Below, piece after piece: positions 33,201 to 43,999 of a stretch of DNA of 64,000 nucleotides. The stretch is from Liolophura sinensis. Taxonomy: Eukaryota; Mollusca; Polyplacophora; Chitonida; Chitonidae. The notes below the pieces were generated by a model. The model was not told the origin of the DNA and made no database searches. It worked only from the letters and a program-made list of their open reading frames with translations. The DNA lies in assembly GCF_032854445.1 (NCBI RefSeq), contig NC_088297.1, forward strand, positions 10,192,163 to 10,256,162. The letters are read 5' to 3'. The translations under genes and the position numbers were made by a program. Within the stretch, counting starts at the first letter, position 1. Each line of letters begins with the position of its first letter.

Positions 33201-35729
33201 GTAACGTGTAAAGGGAGGTTAAGTCTAACTACCAAATAACAACTTACATTGTGCCTTATGTAGCTTGTGTATGGATATTGACAAGCCGTTGTTACACACT
33301 CACAGCAAGAGAAAAGGTCACAGAGTAACGTGTAGGGGGAGGTAAGTCTAACCACCAAATAACAACTTACATTGTGCCCCATGTAGTTTGTGTATGGATA
33401 TTGACAAGCTGTTGTTACACACTCACAGGAAGAGGAAAGTTCAAAGAGCAAAGTGTAAAGGGAGATAATAAGTCTAGCCACCAAATAACGAATTACACTG
33501 TGCCTCATGTAGTTTGTGTATGGATATTGACAAGCTGTTGTTACACACTCACAGGAACAGGAAAGTTCAAAGAGTAAAGTGTAAAGGGAGATAATAAGTC
33601 TAGCCACCAAATAACGAATTACATTGTGCCTCATGTAGTTTGTGTATGGATATTGACAAGCTGTTGTTACACACTCACAGGAAGAGGAAAGTTCAAAGAG
33701 TAAAGTGTAAAGGGAGATAATAAGTCTAGCCACCAAATAACAAATTACATTGTGCCTCATGTAGCTTGTGTATGGATACTGACAAGGTGTTGTTACATCC
33801 ATAGCAAGATAAAAGGTCATAGAGTAAAGTGTAAAGGGAGATAAGTCTAACCACCAAATAACAACTTACACTGTGCCTCCTGTAGTTTCTGTATGTCCAC
33901 TGACAAGCTGTTACACAGCAAGACAAGGGATCGCAAACTATAAAGGGAGATAAGTCTAACCACCATATAACAACTTACATTGTGCCTCCTGTAGTTTCTG
34001 TATGGCCATAGACAAGTTGTTGTTACACAGCAAGAGAAGGGATCGCAGGGTGGCCACATTATAGTTGGGGTAACACAGCACCAGTGATCGCAGCGACATG
34101 TTTCGACTTAGCTCATTGGCTGGAAGAGTAGAGAATTGCTGTTTTCGATGCAATAGAGATAAGATTTAATTGGCTGTTGCTTCACTCATAGCTGCAAGGA
34201 TAGGAGTAAATATTTCACTCATACAATGTCAACCAGTATCATGGGTGGAGGAAACCAGGGCGTCTGGGATAAACCAGTGATCTTTGGGAAGTCACTGACA
34301 AACTTTCCCACTTGTGACGCGCAGATATATGTACACCATTATGATACTGTTGGAAACCAAGCCATCTTCAATAAGTTCACACAATGTAACGCTCGCTCAT
34401 CGATCGCACATGTGAACAATACAATAAGCGAACTGAAAGTCTAGTGAGCCAGATATGATCTTCCTTTCTATCAATACAATTTTATAAAGTATTCGTAATT
34501 CCCAGCGATCTGTACAGCAGAACTGAAGTTACACGGTAGTCCGCATAATTACAACACAATGCCATTTCTGACATTTCAAGTTCGCTGAACATCTCCCGTC
34601 ATCTAGACAACAAGGGGAGGTAACTAACTAAAAAAATCAGGCTTTCTGAATACAGCGACTTGAGTGAGTTCATGATCGAAGGGAAACCCCCGATAAAACT
34701 GAACATTCGATTACTAAATGAAAGTAGGATAGGTGTCAATAGACATCTGAAAGTCTCAGTTTTATGTAGAGTACATCGAAAATAACAACACAATTTTTTT
34801 TGACGTCAGCGGTATGTCCCTTTAATAGAACTTCAGTTTAACATGATGTAAATTCTTGTTTGTGATGTACAGATGGACTGTTAGATCTATGGCCTGAGAG
34901 CAACCAGGGTCATGCTCAAGCAGGGAAATTTTCGCAACTCATAATACCCCCCCCCCCCCCCCAAATTAATAAGCCAAAATTCCACTGGGCTGGGGGGCCC
35001 AAATCAAGTTTACGCGAGATAAAAATTTTAAAAAGTGTTTATTTTGATTTATCTGAAGTTGAACATTTGTGACTTGTTGTTACTTGTATTTCTCATTCAC
35101 TATTGTTATTATCTCTGATTTAGCCCAACAATTTTTTGGATTCTAACTCAAATCATGGGATTAAAATAGTACTGTGTGTAGATAAAACCACTGAAAGAAT
35201 ATCATCATTTTTGCAACATTTAACAGTCACTAACCAAACCCATTCAAGAACGCAATTCAGAATCATGTTTAATTAGTTTTTTATATTCTATCTACCACAC
35301 CACATTAAAATGGGCAGACTGACCCTATCATGCTGTAAAAAAAAAAAAAAACGACATCATGTCGCAAAAGTAGGTCACTTGTCGTAAGGTCATCTTTCTA
35401 CACATGAGTACTGAGGCAGAATACTTACTGAAGGACAGGACATTTTGTGGAGCAGCTCTGTTGATGGACTGACAGTTGTTTGCGACTGGTGGAACCAACT
35501 GCATGTTCGAGTTGTCCAAAACTAATCCTTGGTCTTCCTCTTGTTGCTGTTGCCTGCGCAGTGCGATCTGTTCGCGACTAACGCGCTGACGTTCCTCTAC
35601 CAGCCAACATTTTCGACACCCACATGTCCTCCATGGGCAAAACCGCTTGTGGCCTTTCAGGATCGCCACAGCCCCATGGTTTCGGCACCGCGCACACTTT
35701 GGGATTCGTTTGGGAGTAGCAGTCTTCAT
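29714..35729 (-). CDS. dmrt: DMRT-family transcription factor (DM domain plus UBA-like domain), three exons
   Basis: DM-domain factors bind DNA in the minor groove and control sexual differentiation and other development (family knowledge). Minus-strand exons: 35737-35429 (ATG at 35729), 34119-33979, 30243-29714. Phases agree at both junctions, giving 323 residues. The DM domain at about 10-60 has the complete zinc set (C12, C15, H18, H27, C31, C36, C38, C41) followed by the QRV...ALRRQQ recognition helix. Residues about 108-145 ([20 protein letters not shown], then [15 protein letters not shown]) look like the UBA/CUE dimerisation fold of DSX or the DMA domain of DMRT3/4/5. The tail is rich in Q, N, Y, S and G and ends in a short acidic stretch, DLKEP. 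The frame stays open upstream of the ATG to the acceptor, so a further coding exon upstream is possible. The subtype cannot be assigned without a tree. Confidence 0.88.
30352..30560 (-). mobile_element. SINE-A, 5' head incomplete (DMRT intron)
   Basis: TTTATTTGATTGGTGTTTTA to CTCACAGCGACTGCATTGGT. Same orientation as the DMRT transcript. Confidence 0.9.
30895..31240 (-). mobile_element. SINE-D, old copy (DMRT intron)
   Basis: The tail side is GTTGTCTTACACCACACATG, the body GGCAAGTCACGGACTAACTT, and the head side antisense GGGATTGAACCTGCACCC (B box). Its head abuts the start of the DMRT exon-tail array. Confidence 0.55.
31235..33978 (-). repeat. Tandem array of about 23 copies of the DMRT exon 3' half plus 5' splice site
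   Basis: On the - strand each unit holds a copy of the end of the UBA exon (from about ...CTTGTC to GAGGCACAAT), the donor GTAAGTTG, and intron sequence reading TTATTTGGTGGTTAGACTTA then TCTCCCTTTA. Two unit types alternate. Type A is about 123 bp and diverged, with a GAGTGTGT insertion that introduces TGA in the exon frame. Type B is about 112 bp, close to the true exon ([16 protein letters not shown] in frame). The array ends exactly at the functional exon, which is its first member. Blocks recur at larger scale: 31358-31490 is repeated at about 32441-32573. Confidence 0.9.
33979..34119 (-). CDS. dmrt: DMRT exon with UBA/CUE-like dimerisation domain
   Basis: This 141 nt exon has acceptor ACTCTTCCAG and donor CACAAT|GTAAGT. 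It enters and leaves in phase 1. It encodes a compact three-helix-like segment ([13 protein letters not shown], then [11 protein letters not shown]). Its 3' half, its donor and about 40 nt of intron are the parent sequence of the tandem array at 31235-33978. Confidence 0.82.
34203..34325 (-). mobile_element. SINE-D fragment (DMRT intron)
   Basis: AAATATTTCACTCATACAAT, GGGAAGTCACTGACAAACTT and CCCACTTGTGACGC match the body of the other SINE-D copies. Confidence 0.5.
34326..35428. other. DMRT intron sequence between the UBA and DM exons
   Basis: No exon is seen. It contains TGACGTCA at 34801-34808 and a poly-C run near 34947-34962. Confidence 0.5.
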
Positions 35730-35737
35730 TAGATGAT
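35429..35737 (-). CDS. dmrt: DMRT exon with DM domain
   Basis: The acceptor TTTTTGAAACAG lies just before 35737 and the donor A|GTAAGTATT after 35429. The DM zinc ligands are all present. Compared with the usual DMRT consensus, [20 protein letters not shown] is divergent between the zinc modules, but KGHKRFC and QIALRRQQ are standard. The exon leaves in phase 1. Confidence 0.9.
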
Positions 35738-36905
35738 CTGTTTCAAAAAGACACAAAAAGCAAAGAATTGTCATAAATTTTATTATGTCATCATTTCATT
35801 CAACTGTTATTGCAAATGTTACTAAAAAACATATTCAAAAAAAAGGTAAAATTGTCTCAAAAAATAACCAGTTTTAAGTTACAATGATAATCTATACATA
35901 ACACCAGGTTCAGAGGTATAGCAAACTGCCACTATTTATGCAAATTACACTGATTAATATGAGACTGGTGCTAGGATAGATCTGAAAATATACATTTTAT
36001 GAATCAAAACCAATCATCTCAGTAAAACTTCATGAGTTGTCTTTGCATCAGTTGAGAGATATGGTGGTCACAAAGATGGGGACGAACAGATTGACGGACG
36101 GACTTATAGACAGTGCCATTACAATACTCCTTAGTCACATTCATAAAAGGGGCTGAGAATGGAACAATGGAAATTTGAAACTAGAAATCATTTGAATTTT
36201 AGGAGGATTTTTTTTCTAAAGCATTTATCACTGGAATTTCACAGAACATTGCTTCAGTATTCACAAAGTATAAAGCTGAATTTAAAGGCTGCAATCTGCA
36301 GAAGTCGAAAAAAACATTCAAATTTTGGATTTAGCTGTTAACTCATTAATGCGAAAAAAAAAAAAAAAAATCATCATAGAATTTTCCATGCAGGCCTGGA
36401 CAATGTCAGAACACTTATTTTTAAGTCACATTTGGCATGTATAATCTTCATATTACGAGAAAATATGAATGGTCATAAATTAAATTATTAGTGTACACAT
36501 AATGACTTTTAAGCACTGTATGAATGATAATCATAAGTTTCCCAAGGTACAGAACTCTCCTTAGGTAAACAGACATGTTGAGCTACTCCATACATCTATT
36601 AAAAAGTCAGCAACTTCACTTCAAAACGCTTTAAAGAGCAAAACGTATTCAGAAAGCATTAGGCCTAGGCAAACACTTCTTTTTTTTTTTTTTTATTACT
36701 TTTTGTTTTTTATTTGGGTTGGGAAACTTTAATTACTTGTTAATAAAAGCCTTATTCTTGGTCAACCCTAAGCGCAATTAACATGCCTGACCTGACTCCT
36801 GCTGAAGTTGGTTCTCATTTAATTCAAGCTTGGTATATGAATAGAGAATAGATATTTCACAACAAAAACAGTGCCAATATTTATTTAGGGGAGTTCTGTT
36901 TCAGA
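35738..36905. other. Upstream of the DM exon, no feature recognised
   Basis: AT-rich, with an A-run near 36355-36370 and a T-run near 36680. An upstream DMRT exon could lie here or further away, but none stands out. Confidence 0.4.
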
Positions 36906-36935
36906 GCGGAAGTTTGCTCGCGCATGCGCACCAAT
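36906..36935 (+). promoter_or_regulatory. Promoter-like ETS / NRF1 / CCAAT cluster upstream of the THAP fragment
   Basis: GCGGAAGT (ETS-type) is followed by CGCGCATGCGCA at 36919-36930, a full match to the NRF1 consensus YGCGCAYGCGCR, then CCAAT. All lie within 55 nt upstream of the THAP-like ATG at 36960. This is a typical CpG housekeeping promoter combination. Confidence 0.45.
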
Positions 36936-36959
36936 ATCGTTGTCGGGCGAAAAGGGCAA

Positions 36960-37080
36960 ATGGTTTCGTCGTGCTGTATCGTGGGCTACACGAATAGATG
37001 TTAAAAAGGTGGATCTGTTAAACTTTTCCGCATTCCACGATGTAAACGACAGAGACAAGCATGGAAAAAGGCTTACGTGT
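36960..37080 (+). pseudogene. Broken THAP-domain fragment
   Basis: From ATG 36960 the frame reads MVSSCCIVGYTNRC-stop, then continues in frame as KGGSVKLFRIPRCKRQRQAW and KKAY. This is the start of a THAP zinc-binding domain, whose family pattern is CC..GC.NR then FFRIP and W..A. Two defects are visible: the second zinc cysteine is Y, and TAA interrupts the loop. The C-x2-H half is missing. A relic of a THAP gene or THAP transposase is likely. Confidence 0.6.
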
Positions 37081-38131
37081 TGACGTTGTTTAGCTGTGTA
37101 AACTCGAGTTTATGAGCCGCTCAGATCAAATTCACGCGATTATTTTAAGTTTGAAGAGGTATAGGCTACATACTAATCTCACATTAATATATCACCTTAT
37201 AGACAAAACATCCAATAATGTGTTATCAAAGACTTGTCACTTGGTGTTTAGAAATAGCTTAAGTTAGGAGCCCAAAAATCCCCCGCCACTTTTAGTTTCG
37301 ATGTTCATTTTATCTTGAAATGTGGCGAAGTGATGGTAGTGAACTGTGCATTTGCCTGACGTTGTGCTCAAATCCAATACATGATGGTGTGCCCTTATAA
37401 ACAAACCTAAATCACCTGAAAACGTGAAGTTGTTCTGCATTTCACAACGAAATCCAAAATCGAGTGGGCTTCTACCTCACACGTGCGCCCTCTCGCCGTC
37501 ATTTCTTTGCATCTTCGTCAGAATATCACACTATTTGGTGGGGAGGGAAAGATGGTGTTCCAAATTGTATGAAAATTACATTCGCCGGATTCGGTTTTAC
37601 CGATAAATATAGATACCGTCTAAATCTTATTAAATTCCAACCTTTTTCGACACGAAGATTCTTCTCCATGACTAAAAGTTCTCCAACCTCTCGAGAAAAA
37701 AATTATTGACCTCCCTTTCTCTTATAATAGGACTCGCCTGAAGGAATGCCGGCCATAGCATGTCTGTAATTTTTAGAAGCTGTGATTTGCAACAAACTGC
37801 AGGGATCTCGGCAGGGCAGTGAGTCGGGAAATATGGAGTTCCAAGGCACATCACCACGGACAGGATTCCAGTCAACATTTAAGAAAACATTTCAAAAGTA
37901 TTATAAACTTTTTTTTTTTGAGATACATCGCGCGTGCTTCCCATTCTAGCCGAGGCATAGTAAACAGCTGTGACAGCGCGCGCAGAAAGGAACAGAAAGA
38001 TACAAAGTTACAACAAAGTAATATCTTGCACTGATGAAGTACTCGTTTTGTCAGACGGGTTTATCTGCACTGTTCAACCTCAGATGCTGTTTCAAATAAA
38101 TACGCACGAGATAAAAAATTTGACCTAAATA

Positions 38132-38273
38132 TATTCCTCAAATTTTTCTTCCAGTTCTTGAACTTCCTCTTCTAAACTGGAGATTTTTTCTTAATTGTCA
38201 AACTTGTATTCGTCAAACATTTCACTAACAATGTTCATCATAATCGTTAATTTGTTAAAGTCGCGCACAAACA
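38132..38273 (-). pseudogene. Coiled-coil coding remnant
   Basis: The - strand frame reads FVRDFNKLTIMMNIVSEMFD, EYKFDN, stop, then EKISSLEEEVQELEEKFEEY and a stop. The heptad-like Leu/Glu pattern on both sides of a single TAA suggests a decayed coding exon. No family is identified. Confidence 0.3.
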
Positions 38274-38289
38274 TTAAAAATGTATGAGG

Positions 38290-40065
38290 AAAATAACGCA
38301 TGCGCGTTCCTCTTCGTTTATTTCGCTTTGTAGTCCTTTTTTGCTCTCAAATAATACGCACCATAGACGTCCGCATATCTACATGTACTGTTTTTATTTA
38401 TTTATTTACATTTTCTTTTGTCATTTTCAGATGCAGTTGGGCTGAATTTTATTGATCCAGCCTGAGTGAATTAGGTTGTTTCTTCACTTGGTACTAATAA
38501 GGGCCTTGCTAGCTCTAATGGTTAAAGTCTCTCAAATAACGTCATCGACAACAAAGTCCCTGTATACCTGGGTGGTGTGGTGTGATATTAATTACAGATA
38601 TCGAATTAACTTTTTTTATTAATTAAAAACTTTCGATATATTGTAAGTGTTATTCTGTTACCTTGTTGTGATTTACTTTTGTACTTTAAAATGGCTGTAT
38701 TTGTGCTCTTCCCAGTAAATGCAACTCATCGTCAACTAAACATAATCTGAGCTGATCTAACTTTACATTTTCAAACTACCTGTTTTAAAAATGATATTTT
38801 AGAAACATATTTTTCATTTTGAGTGAATGATATATATAGCTTTAACGCCTCGTCAGCAATATTTCAGCCATATATCGTGGGTGATTCTTATTTGGAAAAG
38901 GTTTGGTTTCCAAATTAACTGGCTCAGCGACGTCATTCCAAGTGCCAACGCCTAATTTGATTCCAAATGCCAAAGATGTATCAAAATCCTAAATTCTAAA
39001 CCGCCTAGAATACATGGATAAAATGATACAGCATATTATTTGTGGAGTTCCATGACTTTCCGATATCGTGACGTCAGTATTTAAGCTTGTCGCCAGGATA
39101 CAGTGCGCCAAACATTTACTTAAAAAAAATCTTAAATATTTTTGCGTTAAACAGCATAAATAGATTAAACATTAAACGGTATAATTAAATTTCAAATTTC
39201 AAATACACCATTCAGTGTGTGTAATGTATCAAAAATCGTTCTAAACGTTCTTTTTAATACAGATTCGCTCTACAAAGCTTTCAATGTTACCACATGTAGC
39301 AAAGTAAGCGTAAGTGTCCATAACAGTCTTTAAACTATCAATCTGTAACTCACCCAATTTCCTAATAGAGTTACTTTTTGATGTAGCGTCTGTGTTTCAC
39401 AAATGCTGCACAGTTACATCAGTGTGGGTTGGCAAGTGGCTGAATAGCAAGTAACGGTACATCAGCACCGAAATGCCGCAGCTGCAAACATCGGCCAAAA
39501 AATTAGGGCACTTGTCAACAAGTGCGCGTGGCGCGTTCGATACAATTTTGCAGTCCATTCATTGAAGTATCCTCGTATTCTCGTATTCTCGGAACGTAAA
39601 ACAGTATAGACAAGCAGTCAGCACAAGTGAAGACAAACATTTGCAAAATATTTGCATTTGATCGAAATTTTTTAAATGTTGGTAACCAACTCACCATTTG
39701 TATTCCATTAAACACGGAATGCATTCGTTAACATTGCACAGTAAAAACGAAATTTGTGGTCACCTCTTAATGTTCAAGAGGCAACGGGAGAGTGGAGGTT
39801 AATCTATTTATTTAGGAGCATACAATGTTGTGAAGTCCGAGTCAAACATGGGCTAACCTATTTAGCACATACCGTCTTTTTCGAGCAACAAAGTATCGAA
39901 CCCAACAAGTTGCACTACAGAAAATAGAGCTTTCATAGACCATGGGTACTCTAGGGATTTCTGTTGATTGAATAACTGGGAGTCTGACTGTTCATTATGA
40001 TACGAAAATTAGAAACGTCAAAAGCCGTTTCGGAAAGCGTCTTTCAAATTTAACAATTATAATTA
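38290..40065. other. Gene-poor AT-rich stretch
   Basis: No coding exon or clear repeat. There is a degenerate tRNA-like stretch GGGCCTTGCTAGCTCTAATG at about 38502 and a TGACGTCA at about 39069. Confidence 0.4.
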
Positions 40066-40385
40066 ATTTGTGGTTACAGAAGATTGGTCTTTGGACACAA
40101 TGCCTATACACAATATCTATCATTCAAGTGAAAAAAGCAGGCGAAATAGGAAGTCTACATGCACTGTTCAAGGAGGCTCTATCAGTAATGACATGTACAC
40201 AATTTTAAAACAAAATGAAACAAGTTGGTGCTCGTCGGCACCGTTGTTACGTTTTAAAGTTATGACTTTCTGGTAACTGGACCTACATAGGTTCAATGTG
40301 CTGACGTACGTCAAATTCATGTGCTGACGTCATGGGCATCTATTGGGACGTGACTGGTAAGGTGCACGACGCCAAACTACTGACA
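40066..40385. repeat. Ancient dispersed repeat, copy 1
   Basis: Shares an ordered series of motifs with 43240-43535: GTACACAATTTTAA, ACAAAATGAAACAA, CGTTGTTA, GGTCATCT/GGGCATCT, CGTGACTGGTAAGGTGCAC. Contains TGACGTCA. Confidence 0.5.
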
Positions 40386-41040
40386 CATCACATCATCTTA
40401 TTATAGGTGTAATAATTAATGGATCATTGTATGTGGTCGATTAATGTATATACATTTTACACTGACAGATCAACTTAAGCCTGAATGCTCGCAATTATTA
40501 ATCGATTAGGGACACCACGAAACTAGTATCTGTTCTGAAACCAGTGATAACGTTCACAATATACGCGGCGTTTGTGACCGCTAGCCTATATACAAAACAG
40601 ACACCTGTATTTCAAAGGCACCTCTGCTATATTGTAGATATTATAGCAAGTTTATAGCATACTGCATATATATTTTTTCGCACCGCGTATATATAGAGTA
40701 AAGTGTCCGACTATACTCTGATATTGTTTGCAATATATCTTTTCTATATGCAAAGTACAGGTATTTTCCCGTAGAACTTTTGGTTTGCCGGGCAGCCCGT
40801 ATATGATATAGCAGTGTTCATCTGCGGAAAAAAGGTAGGAAGAAATAAACACACCCTAGGGTAATAAGTAAAATATTGTATTCCGTAGGTAGTTGACATT
40901 CATGTGGTATAGTCTGCACAATAGTCGCTGTAAAATTGCTCGATATTTGTTAGAACACAGCACGTGCTATATCACGGACTGTATGCCCGAACTTGCTTAC
41001 ATATAGTTCTATAGAAAAAAAAGAAAAAAAACCGCTCCGT

Positions 41041-41147
41041 TACACAAAGCACACGCAGCGCTACGTTCACGTAATATCCATGGCGACGTGATACCTACAA
41101 TACTGGTCGCCATGGAAGTTAGGTGCACGTAACGTGCGCTTTGTGAC
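41041..41147. mobile_element. Short palindromic element
   Basis: Inverted pairs CACAAAGCACACG and CGTGCGCTTTGTG outside, TTCACGTAA and TGCACGTAA, and TCCATGGCGAC and GTCGCCATGGA inside form an imperfect ~110 bp hairpin. Confidence 0.6.
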
Positions 41148-41736
41148 ACGGGCCCGTGTTCTCCAAGAAAAGTTGTTTCTACTATTAATAAGAGCCTGTG
41201 GAAGTCAAGATGTTTTTGTTAATTACAGTTTGTCTACCTTGATGATTGGTGCAAGATATTGTTATGACCTATAGGCTTAGGTCGCTTATGTTCTCACGTT
41301 TTTATCCATGGAGGTCAGAATGTATGCTTTGGTTTTTATGTCATACTTAGCAATATTTCAAGCATTTATGACCACGAATCGTATCATTATAGGTTTGTGT
41401 ACATATAGTGTGTCTTCTTGCATATAAAGATCAGGTGTATACCAAACCAAAATCTATATACACGTAGATGTTAACAACTTAGAACTGAAAATGATTTCTA
41501 GGTATGGGTCCTTTCTACAGCTAGCTTTTGCAGTTGTGATCACAGGTTTCAGCATATCGGCTAATATAGACCCATTTCTGGATGCATAGGTGTCTTGGAT
41601 TTAGCTAATGAATTTTTATAAATCATTTTTGTCCAAAACGTTGTATGCTTCCAATTCCCAGTATGTACATATGCACAGAAATGCGAGAATTAAAAACATG
41701 GAGATAAAATATAGATATAAATATTAATTTGTTTAT

Positions 41737-41935
41737 TATTTTTTATTTTCTTTAGTTGCTGTTTTACGCCGTACGAATATTTCATGTACACGACAGCGGC
41801 CAGGGTTGTAGGGGAAAGGAAACCTTCCCACGGACGGCCAGAGGGTTAGCCAGCACGAGCAAATCACAGACCGCATGAGGCTCCTGGGTAATTGCACTGT
41901 GCTGGTGTGCTAAGCCCCACGACCACGTAGGCTGC
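41737..41935 (-). mobile_element. SINE-A, diverged
   Basis: TTGCTGTTTTACGCCGTACG, CACGACAGCGGCCAGGGTTG and GCCAGAGGGTTAGCCAGCAC. Confidence 0.7.
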
Positions 41936-42915
41936 CGTAAACAAAGATAACAGAAGTTAGGAATACTGGAAGACAAAAAAAATTAGGAAAGGAGAAATAT
42001 GCAGTTTATCCCGGCATCCTATACCCTATAAATGTAGCCACCAGAAATCGTCTAAAACGCGCCTCCAACCATCTGAAAAATCGCATTGTCCGGGCGTATG
42101 CTTTTACAGTTATAATAAATAATTTTTAAAAAATAAATGACATGATCTTTATGATCTCGCCTTCCGGGTATATTTAAGATGGACTAAAACGCGTGTCCGG
42201 CTATCTACAGCTTGAAAGCTTCAGAGGTCTAGGTGGCCCCTGGAACCCAACCTTGTGGACTAGGATAATCTGACCCTCCTCTAAATATTTAATCAAATCC
42301 CGCCCTTGCAGTACCATTGAACCATTGTTTGTAGAACTAAGGCCGGGACTGAGCTCACGCGTCGTGTGCCAGTGCTTGGTATAGCCGCGCATGCACCTTC
42401 TCTTCTGATACTCTTTTGCTAGGGTAGCGTCAAACATTTAATATTGAACTCTTATTATTAATTTGTGACATTTTTGTGTTGACATGATATACCGTATGTT
42501 CACTGGCCGAATTTTTAACCACAAGGATATAGAATTTAGCGTTTAAACCATAATTAGTTGGACACAAACCATGATATACGATATTTTATACCTTCACTTT
42601 GGAATTTTGCGGGTTTTTATGTCAGAAATCAAAACAAATTATATTTAACATGCATGTAGTGTCAGACTTCTACAACTCACACGCATGCCGTGCCATATTT
42701 TACAACTAAACATGCACAACCACTTATAGTTACGTCACTGACATGCATATTCATCTTGCTTCCCCACGCTTGGTAACCAAAATGCCATGGTAACCAAAGC
42801 ACATCTGGCATATATATTCTGAGCATCGACGGCTTATATACCTAGAATGGTGCACGATATACACACTGATTTCATTCATTCGCCTATAGAACATTTCTTG
42901 CGTCTTTCCAACATC

Positions 42916-43121
42916 AATGATGCTGTGAGTTCAAGTCCCGCTCAAACTGGCTTCCTCTCCGGCCGTACGTGCATGGGAAGGTCTGCAGGTGGGCAACCTG
43001 CAGATGGTCGTGGGTTTTCACCGAGCTCTGCCCGGTTTCCTCCCACCATAATGCTTGTCACCGTCGTATAAGTGTAATATTCTTGAGTACCGCGTAAAAC
43101 ACCAATCAAGTAAATAAATAG
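42916..43121 (+). mobile_element. SINE-A, 5'-truncated
   Basis: GATGCTGTGAGTTCAAGTCC to AACACCAATCAAGTAAATAA. Confidence 0.9.
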
Positions 43122-43239
43122 ACGTCATTGAAAACTGTTGATTGTTTCTCTTTGTACGAATCCGTCTAAATTTTGCATCTTTTGTACGTAGGCCTATGCA
43201 CATTTCTTAGGTTTTTTGTGGTTTGTGGTGAACGTTGTT

Positions 43240-43535
43240 TTGGGGAATTAAGAACGATCATTGACCTGGAACGTGCATTTGGATGACAGCTGGTACACAA
43301 TTTTAATACAAAATAAAACAAATTATAACAAATAAATTTGCATTGATTTCTATTGTTGTATGCACACATCATCGTGTTCCTCTGCAACGTTGTTAGGCCT
43401 ACTTTGCACCGTTGTAGCATTTTGCCAACTCTACCTGCATAGCCTACGAGCAACGTTCGTCTAATACATGTCATGAGATCATGGTCATCTTTTTGCGCGT
43501 GACTGGGTAAGGTGCACAACCTCAAACTGCTGAAA
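43240..43535. repeat. Ancient dispersed repeat, copy 2
   Basis: Counterpart of 40066-40385, in the same orientation. Confidence 0.5.
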
Positions 43536-43676
43536 CAGCACTCATATATATGTCATACATATTTAAGAAATAATGTTCGGGTCAGGATAGTCTAACGGTA
43601 GTCTGACATCAAATCGATGTGGAAGAGTTTATATTGTGAAATTTGTAAACTCTTGGTAAAAGAATTAACAATTTAT

Positions 43677-43880
43677 TTCTTTTTTTTTGGACTGGAGTTT
43701 TACGTCGTACCCAAGAATATTTCACTTATTCGGTAGCGGTCAGCTCGGGGGGAACCCATGGCCTTTCTATAGATTGCTTGGCAAACCAAATTACGAAACT
43801 GGCATGCAGCTGGGCTTGAACTCACATGCAGCGATCGCATTGTTGAAATGCTCCTGAGCCATTGCGCTTTATATAACTCT
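43677..43880 (-). mobile_element. SINE-A, diverged
   Basis: GGAGTTTTACGTCGTACCCA, AGAATATTTCACTTATTCGG and GCTGGGCTTGAACTCACATG. Confidence 0.75.
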
Positions 43881-43917
43881 ATATAAAATTGAATTCTCGG
43901 ATTTCCACTCCAGCGAA

Positions 43918-43951
43918 ACTTTCCCGTTACTGTACCAAGTAACGGGAAAGT
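43918..43951. repeat. Perfect 14 bp hairpin
   Basis: ACTTTCCCGTTACT and AGTAACGGGAAAGT around a 6 nt loop. Confidence 0.7.
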
Positions 43952-43999
43952 ACCAGCAAAAAAAAAAAGAGAGGGTCCAGGAGCCGCCAAGGCCCCGGA

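Noticed and set aside
31204-33926. 41-residue repeat protein on the - strand ([11 protein letters not shown]...[12 protein letters not shown])
   Set aside because: This frame differs from the real DMRT exon frame and runs through intron sequence and splice donors. It is open only because the unit is 123 bp.
35529-35732. + strand open frame opposite the DM domain exon
   Set aside because: Shadow of the DMRT exon. The - strand frame has the complete DM signature.
42201-42437. 78-residue - strand open frame
   Set aside because: Some protein-like composition, but no recognisable family, splice context or promoter. Not supported as a gene.
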